Both the position numbers and the translations under genes were made by a program. This document shows, piece after piece, positions 16,778 through 25,708 of a stretch of 64,000 nt of DNA. The notes beneath the pieces were generated by a model that worked only from the letters and a program-made list of their open reading frames with translations, did no database searches and was not told the DNA's origin. Source of the DNA: Microbacterium maritypicum (GTDB lineage: Bacteria > Actinomycetota > Actinomycetes > Actinomycetales > Microbacteriaceae); assembly GCF_041529975.1 (NCBI RefSeq), contig NZ_CP168030.1, positions 2,914,001 to 2,978,000 of the forward strand, given 5' to 3'. Numbering within the stretch: the stretch's first letter is position 1; the number at the start of each line of letters is the position of its first letter.

Positions 16778-17667
16778 CGGTCGCCCTCCGGCATGTTCAT
16801 GGCGCTCTTCAGATCTGCGCCCCGCTTCTCGACGATGCCCACCAGAAGGCCGTCCGGGTCGATCGCGGCACCGAGAGCGTCTGCGAGGCGGGCGGCCTGC
16901 CCTCCCAGTCGCTTGCCGTGTCGGAGGTCCCGTGCTTCTTCTGCGGACATCTCCAGCACCGGAAGGATGCGCCCCGCCGCGTCGCCTGGAGTCAGCGTCG
17001 GCGCGCCTTCGAGCGCATCGAGACCGACGGCATCCGTCACTTCGAACGGCCCGACCCGCGTGCGCCGCAGCGCGGTGAGGTGTCCGCCGACACCGAGTGC
17101 GGCGCCGAGGTCACGGGCGAGCGACCGGATGTACGTGCCGGAAGAGCAGTCGACGATCACATCGAGATCGAGAAAACCGTCCTGCTGACGCCGTGCCGAC
17201 ACGTCGAAGCGAGACACGACGACGTCCCGCGCGGCGAGCACGACCTCTTCGCCGGCACGCACACGATCGTATGCACGTCGTCCGTCGACCTTGATGGCGG
17301 ACACCGAGCTGGGAACCTGGGAGATCTCTCCGGTCAACGCCAGGATGCCCTCGTCGACCGCGGCATCCGTGACCGCGCTCCATGCCTCGGGTTCGGCGGT
17401 CATGAGGATCTCGCCCTCGGCGTCGTCCGTCCCGGTGGTCTGTCCGAGACGGATCGTCGCCTCGTAGGTCTTGTCCGCGCCGACGATGTAGGTCAGCAGC
17501 CGGGTGGCACCTTCGATGCCGATGACGAGGAGTCCGGTCGCCATCGGATCGAGTGTCCCCGCATGGCCGACCTTCCGCGTCCCGAACGCGCGCCGCGTGC
17601 GGGCGACCACGTCGTGGCTGGTCAGCCCAGCGGGCTTGTCGACGAGAAGGATGCCGGGCGAGACCAT
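16774..17667 (-). CDS. truB: tRNA pseudouridine-55 synthase
   Basis: A 297-residue enzyme that makes pseudouridine at position 55 of tRNA. The catalytic aspartate is Asp40 in HAGTLDPMATG. Other family blocks are LLVDKPAGLTSHD at the N terminus, DKTYEATIRLGQ, and CSSGTYIRSLARDLG. The C-terminal part matches the actinobacterial TruB extension. A TAGGCT box six bases before ATG 17667 gives it its own leaderless promoter, so it is not simply read through from rbfA, which lies 3.2 kb upstream on the same strand with the LuxR gene in between. The next gene overlaps by four bases. Confidence 0.95.
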   Translation of the reverse strand: MVSPGILLVDKPAGLTSHDVVARTRRAFGTRKVGHAGTLDPMATGLLVIGIEGATRLLTYIVGADKTYEATIRLGQTTGTDDAEGEILMTAEPEAWSAVTDAAVDEGILALTGEISQVPSSVSAIKVDGRRAYDRVRAGEEVVLAARDVVVSRFDVSARRQQDGFLDLDVIVDCSSGTYIRSLARDLGAALGVGGHLTALRRTRVGPFEVTDAVGLDALEGAPTLTPGDAAGRILPVLEMSAEEARDLRHGKRLGGQAARLADALGAAIDPDGLLVGIVEKRGADLKSAMNMPEGDR

Positions 17668-17673
17668 CCCCTC

Positions 17674-17679
17674 AGCCTA
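17674..17679 (-). promoter_or_regulatory. Leaderless -10 box of truB
   Basis: TAGGCT on the minus strand, then GAGGGG, then ATG 17667. Confidence 0.65.
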
Positions 17680-17763
17680 CCGACGACGCGCGCGCCCCCG
17701 GTCCGAGGCAGCCCCCGGTGCCGCACCGTGAATCGCCGGACCGACCACGGGTCACGGCTCACG

Positions 17764-17769
17764 TACGCT
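17764..17769 (+). promoter_or_regulatory. Leaderless -10 box of mutY
   Basis: TACGCT, then GGAGGG, then ATG 17776. The same 15 bases including the ATG recur before the pcp gene at 36078. Confidence 0.65.
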
Positions 17770-17775
17770 GGAGGG

Positions 17776-18672
17776 ATGCCCGGACCGCAGGCCCCTTCCG
17801 ATGTCGTATCGCGCCTGCCGACGTGGTATCGATCGACCGCTCGAGACCTGCCGTGGCGCCGAGCGGAGTTCCATGACGAGTTCGGCGCGTGGGGCGTCCT
17901 GGTCAGCGAATTCATGCTTCAGCAGACTCCGGTCTCCCGAGTCGTCCCGCACCTCGAGGCGTGGCTCGCGCGCTGGCCCACACCCGCGGCGATGGCCTCT
18001 GCCTCGGCCGCGGAAGTCGTGCACCAGTGGGCCAATCTCGGATACCCGCGTCGCGCGCTCTGGTTGTTCCGGGCGGCTGTCGAGATCACCGAGCGGCACG
18101 GCGGGATCGTGCCGCGCGACGTCGAGGCCCTGCTCGCCCTGTCCGGCATCGGCGACTATACGGCCCGCGCGGTCGCGGTCTTCGCTTACGGCGACCGTCA
18201 CCCGGTCGTCGACACGAACACTCGGCGCGTCCTGGCCAGGGCTGTTCAGGGGCGGGCCCAGCCGGCACCGCCCTCGCGGCGCGACCTGGAGCTGATGGAC
18301 TCCCTCCTGCCCGACTCACTGGCCGACGCCGCGGAGTTCAACGCCGCCATGATGGAGCTCGGCGCGACCATGTGCACGTCGCGGGCACCGCGATGCGAGC
18401 AGTGCCCCCTGGCCAACAGCTGCGCGTGGCTGGCAGCCGGCAGGCCGGACACCGGGGATGAACGCCGTCGCCAGGCCACCTACGAAGGCTCGGATCGACA
18501 GGCACGCGGTGCCGTGCTGCGGCTGCTGCGCGATCGGTCCCCGGAGGCGGTGCCGCTCGACCTCGTGCTCCCGGAGTGGCCGGATCCCCGTCAGCGCGAC
18601 CGGGCGATCGACTCGCTCATCGCCGACGGTCTCGCCGAAGCCGACGGGATGGCCCTCTCGCTGCCGCGCTGA
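17776..18672 (+). CDS. mutY: A/G-specific adenine glycosylase
   Basis: This 298-residue base-excision repair enzyme removes adenine mispaired with 8-oxoguanine. It has the helix-hairpin-helix LSGIGDYTARAVAVFAYG, the catalytic aspartate in PVVDTNTRRVLAR, and a [4Fe-4S] loop with cysteines spaced C-x6-C-x2-C-x5-C (CTSRAPRCEQCPLANSC). The region after the cluster is only about 75 residues, without the full MutT-like lesion-recognition domain of E. coli MutY; short forms are known in actinobacteria. It is divergent from truB, and each gene has its own leaderless box. Confidence 0.94.
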   Translation: MPGPQAPSDVVSRLPTWYRSTARDLPWRRAEFHDEFGAWGVLVSEFMLQQTPVSRVVPHLEAWLARWPTPAAMASASAAEVVHQWANLGYPRRALWLFRAAVEITERHGGIVPRDVEALLALSGIGDYTARAVAVFAYGDRHPVVDTNTRRVLARAVQGRAQPAPPSRRDLELMDSLLPDSLADAAEFNAAMMELGATMCTSRAPRCEQCPLANSCAWLAAGRPDTGDERRRQATYEGSDRQARGAVLRLLRDRSPEAVPLDLVLPEWPDPRQRDRAIDSLIADGLAEADGMALSLPR

Positions 18673-18677
18673 CGAGC

Positions 18678-20810
18678 TCAGAGGTGATGGTCGGTGCGAT
18701 GTGCCAGCACCGTCAGCTCGACCCGACTGCGGACATCGAGTTTCGCGAAGACCCGGCCGAGGTGGACCTCCACCGTACGGACCGAGAAATTGAGCATCTC
18801 GGCGATGTCACGGTTCGCCGCCCCGCCGACGGCGTACATCGCGACTTCCAGCTCGCGCGCGGTCAGCTGCAGCGACCATGCGGCTCGACACGCCGCCAGC
18901 GGATCGACGGTGGGAACGATGCTCCCCTCCTTGGCATCGAGCCTGTCCAGCCGTCCGCGGATCGTGCGCGCCCATGCCGTCGCACCGCACAGCTCGAACA
19001 ACCTCTCGGCGTGCTCCAGGTGGATACGAGCCGAGGGATGATCGTCGCGGATGGCGTACTGGGTGCCGAGCATCGTCTCCACCCTCGCCCGCGCGAACGG
19101 GGAGCGGAGCGTCCGCGCCTCCTCGCGCACTTCGACGCACTCGGAACGCCAGCGACCATCCCCAGCCGTCGCCAGCCGGACGCGCAGACTCTGCGCGAGG
19201 GCGATCTCCGGCGGCTCGATGGACGGCGCGGGGGTCGATCGACCGTCCGGGTCGAGCGCGAGCTCATCGAGTGCCGGGACCGTCATGGTGGTCCGAGCCG
19301 ATCCGAGATCGGCCCAGAGACGGATGGTGGCTGCAGCGTCGTCGAATGAACCGGCGAGAAACGACTGGATGCCGCGGTCGACGAGACGGTCGATCCTCGC
19401 GCCCGCCGGCAGCCCTTCGGTGAGCGATCGGGCGTACGGTCCGAGTTCACCGAGCACGGCGAGGTCGAGACGCCTGGCCAGCACCACGCCCAACCCGGCG
19501 AGTGGCAACGACACCGGCAGCACGACTGCGGCCTGGATCAACCGGTCGCGCGCAAGGCCGATGTCGCCGCGCCACACCAGCAACAGAACCTCGACGACCG
19601 CGCGATACGCCTGGACGACGGGGCTGTGCTCGAATCCCGGAACGAACGGATCCGCGTCGGCGGGCATCCCCGATCCGCCGCTCGCGAGCACGCGCAGCCC
19701 CAGGTCAACGTCCCCGCCCATCGCGGCCTGCAGCGCGCGCAGCATTCCTCCCGTCACCGGCCCGGAGCCTACGGTCGCGCCGATGTCGCGTTCACCCGCG
19801 ATCAGCCAGCTCAGCGCGACGACGGGGTCCCTGAGTTCGTGCTCGGCACCGATCCGCGTGGCGCCTTCCCGGACGGCGTCGAGCCAGACACGCATCCCGC
19901 GCCGATCGCCCCGTTCCGCGCACAACACCGCAGCCAGAGCAGCCGCCCTCGTCCAGTGGCACCAGTCGTCGGAGTCGTCCGTGCACGGGCGCAGCACTCG
20001 CGGGTCGACCTCCGGCACTGAGCCCTGCTCGAATGCCTGCGCGACGAACAGACCGCCGAGGGCCTGGAGCCGCCGACGCTCCGCCGCGTGCGGGTACAGA
20101 CCGCCGAACCACGCGACCGCTTCCGCAGCGAAGCCGGCGCCGACGGCCGAAGCGCCCGCCACGAGATGCGCTTCTTCGCGGGCTCCGCCGACAGCATGTT
20201 CCGCCGCCTCTCTCGCGAGCAGCAGCGCGCGTTCCGGGTGGCCGGCCTCACTGAGCTGTCGCGCGATGACCGTCAGCTCGACCGCGGTCTCGGGAGCCGC
20301 CTCGAGGGACGCGCGAGCGCGGTGCCAACCCTCGCTCACCCGGTCACCCCGACGGCGGAAGATCGCGCTCAGCCGCTCGTGGACACCGGCGATGGCTGCG
20401 GTGCCGGTGGTGGCTCTGATCCAGATGGAGAGACGGGGATCGGCGAAGCGCGAGTGGCCGGCATGCACCCGGATGTGCTCCCCCACCGGAGCTGCGGCGA
20501 TCGCGGCCGCCGACCTGCCGTCGAACTCGAGGAGGGCGTCGAGTCCACCGTCCAGGCAGACGGAGAGCGCCGTCAGCAGCTCGCGATCCCTGTCATCGAA
20601 CTGCGTGGCGTCGAATCTCCGCACGATCGAGGGCACGAGCGGGAGCGGGCTGGGCAGCGGGAGCCGACCGTGGCGTTGGTCCGCTGACAGGCGCTCGGCG
20701 ACTTCGCGGATCGTCGGAGAATCCGCGTCCAGCTCGGCAGCGAGACGGGCGAGCACGTGCGGCACACAGCCGAGGTCGAGCTCCAGGAGCTCGTCCAGCA
20801 ACACGCCCAA
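18678..20810 (-). CDS. Large LuxR family transcriptional regulator without a visible ATPase motif
   Basis: A protein of about 710 residues ending in a LuxR/GerE helix-turn-helix: LTARELEVAMYAVGGAANRDIAEMLNFSVRTVEVH. The long middle is alpha-helical and repeat-like, as in the MalT/LAL class of ATPase regulators. Those proteins carry an N-terminal P-loop, but none is visible: the frame closes about 65 bases upstream, and the only ordinary start codon in that stretch is TTG 20810, which lacks a ribosome site. Either this is a shortened regulator or the start is unusual. It is convergent with mutY, five bases apart. The signal it senses is unknown. Confidence 0.75.
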   Translation of the reverse strand: MGVLLDELLELDLGCVPHVLARLAAELDADSPTIREVAERLSADQRHGRLPLPSPLPLVPSIVRRFDATQFDDRDRELLTALSVCLDGGLDALLEFDGRSAAAIAAAPVGEHIRVHAGHSRFADPRLSIWIRATTGTAAIAGVHERLSAIFRRRGDRVSEGWHRARASLEAAPETAVELTVIARQLSEAGHPERALLLAREAAEHAVGGAREEAHLVAGASAVGAGFAAEAVAWFGGLYPHAAERRRLQALGGLFVAQAFEQGSVPEVDPRVLRPCTDDSDDWCHWTRAAALAAVLCAERGDRRGMRVWLDAVREGATRIGAEHELRDPVVALSWLIAGERDIGATVGSGPVTGGMLRALQAAMGGDVDLGLRVLASGGSGMPADADPFVPGFEHSPVVQAYRAVVEVLLLVWRGDIGLARDRLIQAAVVLPVSLPLAGLGVVLARRLDLAVLGELGPYARSLTEGLPAGARIDRLVDRGIQSFLAGSFDDAAATIRLWADLGSARTTMTVPALDELALDPDGRSTPAPSIEPPEIALAQSLRVRLATAGDGRWRSECVEVREEARTLRSPFARARVETMLGTQYAIRDDHPSARIHLEHAERLFELCGATAWARTIRGRLDRLDAKEGSIVPTVDPLAACRAAWSLQLTARELEVAMYAVGGAANRDIAEMLNFSVRTVEVHLGRVFAKLDVRSRVELTVLAHRTDHHL

Positions 20811-20915
20811 CGCGGCGGGCGCGACGAAGAGAGCCCCCTGTGTACCCGTACCCTCGATGCCGTTCCCCCAGCTTCACGGAAGCGTTCCCGCGAAGCCGAG
20901 CGTATCAAACGGCGA

Positions 20916-21341
20916 TCACTCCGGGTCGTCCTCCGTGCGGTACGGATCGGCGTCGCCGGCGTGAGATGCGGAAGACGCGAGTTTCGCGACGTCGGCATCG
21001 CGCTGCTGTGCCTCGCGGAGCAGCGCACCGATGTGGTCCGCGTTCTCCGGGAGGGCATCCGGGATGAACTCGAGCGTGGGCACCAGACGGGTGCTCAGCT
21101 GCCGTCCGACCTCGCTGCGCAGCATGCCGGTCGCCGAGGTGAGCGCGGCGCCGCTGGCGATGCGCTCTTCTTCCGTGCCCAGCACCGTGTAGAACACCGA
21201 TGCGTGCTGAAGATCACCGGTCACACGGACGTCGGTGATGGTGACGAAGCCGAGGCGCGGATCGCGCAGCCCCTTCTCCAGCCGCTCGGCGAGGATCACG
21301 CGGATACGATCCGCGAGTCGGGCCTGTCGTTCGCCTGCCAT
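20916..21341 (-). CDS. rbfA: Ribosome-binding factor A
   Basis: This 141-residue KH-like protein matures the 30S subunit at low temperature. It shows RLADRIRVILAERLEKGLRDPRLGFVTITDVRVTGDLQHA, the usual conserved start of RbfA, then the RSEVGRQLSTRLVPTLEFIPD strand. The C terminus is acidic and variable. GGGAG lies before the ATG. It is the last gene of the nusA-ylxR-infB-rbfA unit, 94 bases after infB. Confidence 0.95.
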   Translation of the reverse strand: MAGERQARLADRIRVILAERLEKGLRDPRLGFVTITDVRVTGDLQHASVFYTVLGTEEERIASGAALTSATGMLRSEVGRQLSTRLVPTLEFIPDALPENADHIGALLREAQQRDADVAKLASSASHAGDADPYRTEDDPE

Positions 21342-21435
21342 TGTTCTCTCCCTGTCCAGGAACCCTCAGGGCGTCCTCCTCTCCGCGCTCCGGAGGAGCG
21401 GGAGCGAAGGACGCCCGAAGGTGTTTCGAAATTGA

Positions 21436-24186
21436 TCAGCCGCGAGGCTTCTCGATGAGCTCGGTCGTCTCGATCTCGTCGCCGATCTGGATGTCGTTGT
21501 ACTTTCCGAGACCGATACCGGCCTCGTAGTCGGTACGGACCTCGGTGACGTCATCCTTGAAGCGACGCAGCGACTCGATGGCGAGACCATCGGCCAGCAC
21601 GACGCCGTCGCGGATGACACGAGCCTTGGCGTTTCGCGTGATCGTTCCCGATCGCACGATGACACCGGCGATGTTGCCGAACTTCGAGGAGCGGAACACC
21701 TCGCGGATCTCGGCGACACCCGACTGGACCTCTTCGTACTCCGGCTTGAGCATGCCCTTGAGCGAGCTCTCGATCTCGTCGATCGCGTTGTAGATGACGG
21801 AGTAGAAACGGATGTCCACGCCTTCACGGGCGGCGCGCTCGCGCGCCTTCGTGTCGGGGCGGACGTTGAAGCCCACGATGATCGCGTTGTCGATCGTCGC
21901 CAGGTTCACGTCGGACTCGGTGATCGCACCGACGCCGCGGTGGATGATGCGCAGCTGCACCGAGTCGTCGACCTCGATCTTGAGGAGCGACTCCTCCAGC
22001 GCCTCGACGGCACCGGAGACGTCACCCTTGATGATGAGGTTGAGCGACTCGACCTTGCCGTCTTCGAGAGCACGGGTGAAGTCTTCGAGCGAGATGCGCT
22101 TGCGGGCCTTGGCCAGCTGGGCGTTGCGCTCGACTGCTTCACGCTTCTCAGCGATCTGGCGGGCCATGCGGTCTTCCTCGGTGACGATGAAGACGTCACC
22201 GGCACGCGGCACGGAGTTCAGACCCTGCACCTGCACCGGACGCGACGGGTAGGCCTCGAGGACCTGCTCGCCGTTCTCGTCGGCCATGGCACGCACGCGA
22301 CCGTAGGCCGTTCCGGCGACGATGGCGTCACCGATCCGGAGCGTTCCGGACTGGATCAGCACGGTGGCGACAGAACCGCGACCCTTGTCGAGCTTCGCCT
22401 CGATCGCGACACCGCGGGCACCCTTGTTCGGGTTGGCGGTCAGATCGAGACCTGCGTCGGCCGTGAGCAGCACGGCGTCCAGGAGCTCCTGGATACCCGT
22501 GTTGGCGCGAGCGGAGACGTCGACGAACATGACGTCGCCACCGAACTCCTCGGCGACCAGGCCGTACTCGGTGAGCTGCTGACGCACCTTCGACGGGTTC
22601 GCGTCGGGCTTGTCCACCTTGTTCACCGCGACCACGATCGGCACGTTCGCCGCCTGAGCGTGGTTCAGCGCCTCGACCGTCTGCGGCATGATGCCGTCGT
22701 CGGCTGCGACCACGAGGATCGCGAGGTCGGTGACCTGCGCACCACGGGCACGCATGGCGGTGAACGCCTCGTGACCCGGGGTGTCGATGAACGTGATGGC
22801 CCGCTCGATGCCCTCGTGCTCGGTCCAGACCTGGTACGCACCGATGTGCTGGGTGATGCCACCGGCTTCACCCTCGATGACGTTCGTCTGACGGATCGCG
22901 TCGAGCAGTCGCGTCTTACCGTGGTCGACGTGACCCATGACGGTCACGACCGGAGGACGGATCTCGAGGTCGTCTTCGCTCTCCGCCTCCAGCTCGGCCT
23001 CGAGGTCGAGACCGAAGCCCTCGAGGAGCTCCTTGTCCTCGTCCTCGGGCGAGACCATCTGGATCTTGTAGCCGAGCTCGGCGCCCAGGACCTCGAACGT
23101 CGCCTCATCGAGGGACTCGGTGGCCGTGGCCATCTCGCCCAGGTTGAAGAGGATGGTGACGAGGGTTCCGGGCTGGACCGTGTAGCCGGTCAGCGTCTCG
23201 ATCTTGTCGGCGAAGTCCGCGATGGATGCGCCGCGGCGCATGCGGATGACCTCTCCGTTGCCGCGGGTGACGTTGACGCCACCGACGACCGGAGCACTCC
23301 GCATCTCGAACTCTTGCCGCTTCGCCCGCCGCGACTTGCGCTGCTTGCTCTTGCCGCCACCCTTGCCGAAGGCACCTGCGGTACCACCGCCGGGACCACG
23401 GCCACGACCGCCACCGCCACCGGGACGACCGGCGAAACCGCCGCCACCGCCGGGACGTGCACCAGGACCACCGGCACCGCCGGGTCCACCGGCACCGCCG
23501 GGACGACCGGGGCCGCCGGGACGCTGCTGGAACGGAGCGCCGGGACGACCGCCACCACCGCTACGGGGCGCACCGGGACGAGGCGAACCGGGACGCGGAG
23601 CACCCGGACGGGGCGCACCGGGGCGCGGAGCCTGCGGACGCGGGATGTTGCCCGGCGTCGGGCGCTGACCCATGCCCTGGGCGGATGCGAAGGGGTTGTT
23701 ACCCGGGCGGGGTCCGGCCGGGCGCTGACCCATCCCCTGCGCGGAGGAGAACGGGTTGTTGCCGGGACGCGGAGCGCCAGGAGTCGGTGCACCGCCCTCT
23801 GCAGGCTTGGGTGCGTCCGCTGCCGCTGCTGCAGGTGCCTCTGCCACGGGGGCAGGCGCCGGTGCAGCGGGCGCGGGCGCCTCGGGGGCCGGAGCCTCCG
23901 GGGCAGGCTTGGGACCAGGCTTCGGGCCCGGGGTGGGTCCGGGCTTGGCGCCCGGCTTCGCTGCCGACTTGGCGGCAGCCGGCTTGGACGCGGGAGCAGC
24001 TTCAGCCGCACCCTTGAGCGACCCGTCGGCCTCGATCGCCGCGCGCAGCTTGCGCGCCACCGGCGGTTCGATGGTCGAAGAGGGGCTCTTCACGAACTCG
24101 CCGAGTTCTTTGAGCTTTGCAAGAGCGACCTTGCTGTCGACGCCGAGTTCGGCGGCGATCTCATGTACGCGTGGTTTACCAGCCAC
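21436..24186 (-). CDS. infB: Translation initiation factor IF-2
   Basis: This 916-residue GTPase places initiator tRNA on the 30S subunit. The IF2 N-terminal domain covers about residues 1-55. A low-complexity linker rich in Ala, Pro and Gly runs to about 290. The G domain has GHVDHGKT (418-425), DTPGH (468-472) and NKVD (522-525), and domains II to IV follow, ending [13 protein letters not shown]. The start is GTG with CAGGAG upstream. The linker contains two near-identical copies of [17 protein letters not shown] and a run of RPGAP units. It is in an operon after ylxR. Confidence 0.97.
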   Translation of the reverse strand: MAGKPRVHEIAAELGVDSKVALAKLKELGEFVKSPSSTIEPPVARKLRAAIEADGSLKGAAEAAPASKPAAAKSAAKPGAKPGPTPGPKPGPKPAPEAPAPEAPAPAAPAPAPVAEAPAAAAADAPKPAEGGAPTPGAPRPGNNPFSSAQGMGQRPAGPRPGNNPFASAQGMGQRPTPGNIPRPQAPRPGAPRPGAPRPGSPRPGAPRSGGGGRPGAPFQQRPGGPGRPGGAGGPGGAGGPGARPGGGGGFAGRPGGGGGRGRGPGGGTAGAFGKGGGKSKQRKSRRAKRQEFEMRSAPVVGGVNVTRGNGEVIRMRRGASIADFADKIETLTGYTVQPGTLVTILFNLGEMATATESLDEATFEVLGAELGYKIQMVSPEDEDKELLEGFGLDLEAELEAESEDDLEIRPPVVTVMGHVDHGKTRLLDAIRQTNVIEGEAGGITQHIGAYQVWTEHEGIERAITFIDTPGHEAFTAMRARGAQVTDLAILVVAADDGIMPQTVEALNHAQAANVPIVVAVNKVDKPDANPSKVRQQLTEYGLVAEEFGGDVMFVDVSARANTGIQELLDAVLLTADAGLDLTANPNKGARGVAIEAKLDKGRGSVATVLIQSGTLRIGDAIVAGTAYGRVRAMADENGEQVLEAYPSRPVQVQGLNSVPRAGDVFIVTEEDRMARQIAEKREAVERNAQLAKARKRISLEDFTRALEDGKVESLNLIIKGDVSGAVEALEESLLKIEVDDSVQLRIIHRGVGAITESDVNLATIDNAIIVGFNVRPDTKARERAAREGVDIRFYSVIYNAIDEIESSLKGMLKPEYEEVQSGVAEIREVFRSSKFGNIAGVIVRSGTITRNAKARVIRDGVVLADGLAIESLRRFKDDVTEVRTDYEAGIGLGKYNDIQIGDEIETTELIEKPRG
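23347..23787. repeat. Low-complexity Pro/Gly/Arg-coding repeats inside infB
   Basis: This encodes residues 134-280 of IF-2. Two 17-residue NNPF...GMGQRP units lie near 23687-23770, then tandem RPGAP-type units, then glycine-rich runs of GGPGGAGG type. In DNA these form imperfect repeats of 12-18 bases that are prone to slippage and assembly error. Confidence 0.75.
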
Positions 24187-24280
24187 AATTCTCCTGTCTG
24201 AGTCGGTCCACCCAGACAGGGCAGACCACTAGTCGCGGACGGGTCTCATTTCGAGCCGTTCACTTTGTTTCCATAGCTGT

Positions 24281-24535
24281 TCAGCCTTTGTTTCTTGGTG
24301 GGTGCTGTTCGAAGATCCGCGTGTCCAGCTCAGTGGATACGCGCAGTGCTCGTCCGAATGCGCGGCGCCGGAGAGCGGCATCCATGCATTCCCGAGTCGG
24401 ATGGACCCACGCGCCGCGCCCCGGCAGGACAGCACGGTCATCGGGGATGAGGGTGTCGTTCTGGGCCACCACCCTGAGCAGGGCGGTGCGGGGAGCACGC
24501 GTGCGACAACCGACGCACGTTCGTACGGGTTCCAT
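24281..24535 (-). CDS. ylxR: YlxR family RNA-binding protein
   Basis: An 84-residue protein with the YlxR signature: MEPVRTCVGCRTR, PGRGAWVHPTRECMDAALRRRAFGRALR. YlxR proteins bind RNA or nucleoid and sit between nusA and infB in most Gram-positive bacteria, as here. The start is placed at MEPVRT because of AGGTG upstream and family length; the frame continues six residues further. It has two cysteines in CVGC and one in REC. Confidence 0.92.
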   Translation of the reverse strand: MEPVRTCVGCRTRAPRTALLRVVAQNDTLIPDDRAVLPGRGAWVHPTRECMDAALRRRAFGRALRVSTELDTRIFEQHPPRNKG

Positions 24536-24597
24536 CTTACACCTGCGTTTCACCCCGCCTCGCCCGCACGCCGGGCGAGGCGGAAGGCCGGAGCCGG

Positions 24598-25581
24598 TCA
24601 GTCGAGGACGCTGTCCGGCTGGATGTCGATCTTCGCACCCGTGAGCTTGGCGGCCAGACGCGCGTTCTGACCCTCCTTGCCGATCGCGAGTGACAGCTGG
24701 TAGTCGGGCACCAGCGCGCGGACGGCTTTGGTGCTCGCGTCGAGCACGAAGGCGCTCGTGACCTTCGCCGGCGAGAGCGCGTGCGCCACGAACGTGGGCA
24801 GATCGGCGTCGTAGTCGACGATGTCGATCTTCTCCCCCGCGAGCTCCTCCGTCACGGCGCGCACGCGGCGTCCGAGCTCGCCGATGCAGGCGCCCTTCGC
24901 GTTGATCGACGGGTCGTTCGCCTTGACCGCGATCTTCGTGCGGTGCCCGGCCTCGCGAGCCAGGGCCACGATCTCGACGAGACCGGCGGCGATCTCCGGC
25001 ACCTCGAGCGCGAAGAGCTTGCGGACAAGCCCCGGGTGGGTGCGGGACACCGTGATCTGCGGTCCCTTGAGACCCTTGGCGACGCTGGTGACGTACACGC
25101 GCAGGCGTGATCCGTGGGTGTATTCCTCGCCGGGCACCTGCTCCTCGGGGGGCAGGATCGCCTCGACGGCACCGAGGTCGACGTGGATCATGCGCGGGTT
25201 CGGACCCTGCTGGATCACGCCGGCGACGATGTCGCCCTCTTTGTCCTTGAAGTCTCCGAGCACCACGTCGTCCGCGATGTCACGCAGACGCTGGCTGATG
25301 ACCTGCTTGGCGGCGAAGGCCGCGATGCGACCGAAGTCGTCGGGGGTCGCATCCTCTTCGCCGATGATGGCGTCTTCCTCGTCGCGGACGACCTGCAGGA
25401 TCGCGACGTGCCCGGTCTTGCGGTCCAGGTGCACGCGGACGCCTTCGGGCGTCACACCGTCGTCGGAGACGTGCTTGGAGTATGCGGTCAGGATCGCCTG
25501 CTCGATGATCGCGACGAGTTCGTCGAAGGGGATCGCCTTCTCCTTCTCGATCCCTCGCAGAAGACTCAGTTCGATGTCCAT
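24598..25581 (-). CDS. nusA: Transcription termination/antitermination factor NusA
   Basis: A 327-residue NusA. The N-terminal RNA-polymerase-binding domain begins MDIELSLLRGIEKEKAIPFDEL. An S1 domain of about residues 130-200 contains VAGVIQQGPNPRMIHVDLG, and two KH domains follow, including GACIGELGRRVRAV and YQLSLAIGKEGQNARLAAKLTGAKIDI. It lacks the acidic C-terminal repeats of E. coli NusA, as is usual outside proteobacteria. GAGAGG precedes the ATG. It is the first gene of the operon: rimP, normally just upstream, is missing and a divergent amine oxidase gene takes that place. Confidence 0.96.
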   Translation of the reverse strand: MDIELSLLRGIEKEKAIPFDELVAIIEQAILTAYSKHVSDDGVTPEGVRVHLDRKTGHVAILQVVRDEEDAIIGEEDATPDDFGRIAAFAAKQVISQRLRDIADDVVLGDFKDKEGDIVAGVIQQGPNPRMIHVDLGAVEAILPPEEQVPGEEYTHGSRLRVYVTSVAKGLKGPQITVSRTHPGLVRKLFALEVPEIAAGLVEIVALAREAGHRTKIAVKANDPSINAKGACIGELGRRVRAVTEELAGEKIDIVDYDADLPTFVAHALSPAKVTSAFVLDASTKAVRALVPDYQLSLAIGKEGQNARLAAKLTGAKIDIQPDSVLD

Positions 25582-25708
25582 GACGGCCTCTCTATTCAGC
25601 TCTCGTCGCGCCTGTTCGCACGCGCGACATCCGTACCACGATACCCTGTGCCAACCGGCCCCTGCCACGACGGCAGCAGTTTTCCGCGCCGGAAGTCGAG
25701 GAGGACAG

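Noticed and set aside
23204..23668. Collagen-like Gly-Pro-rich plus-strand frame
   Set aside because: It is the complement of the low-complexity linker of IF-2, not a separate protein.
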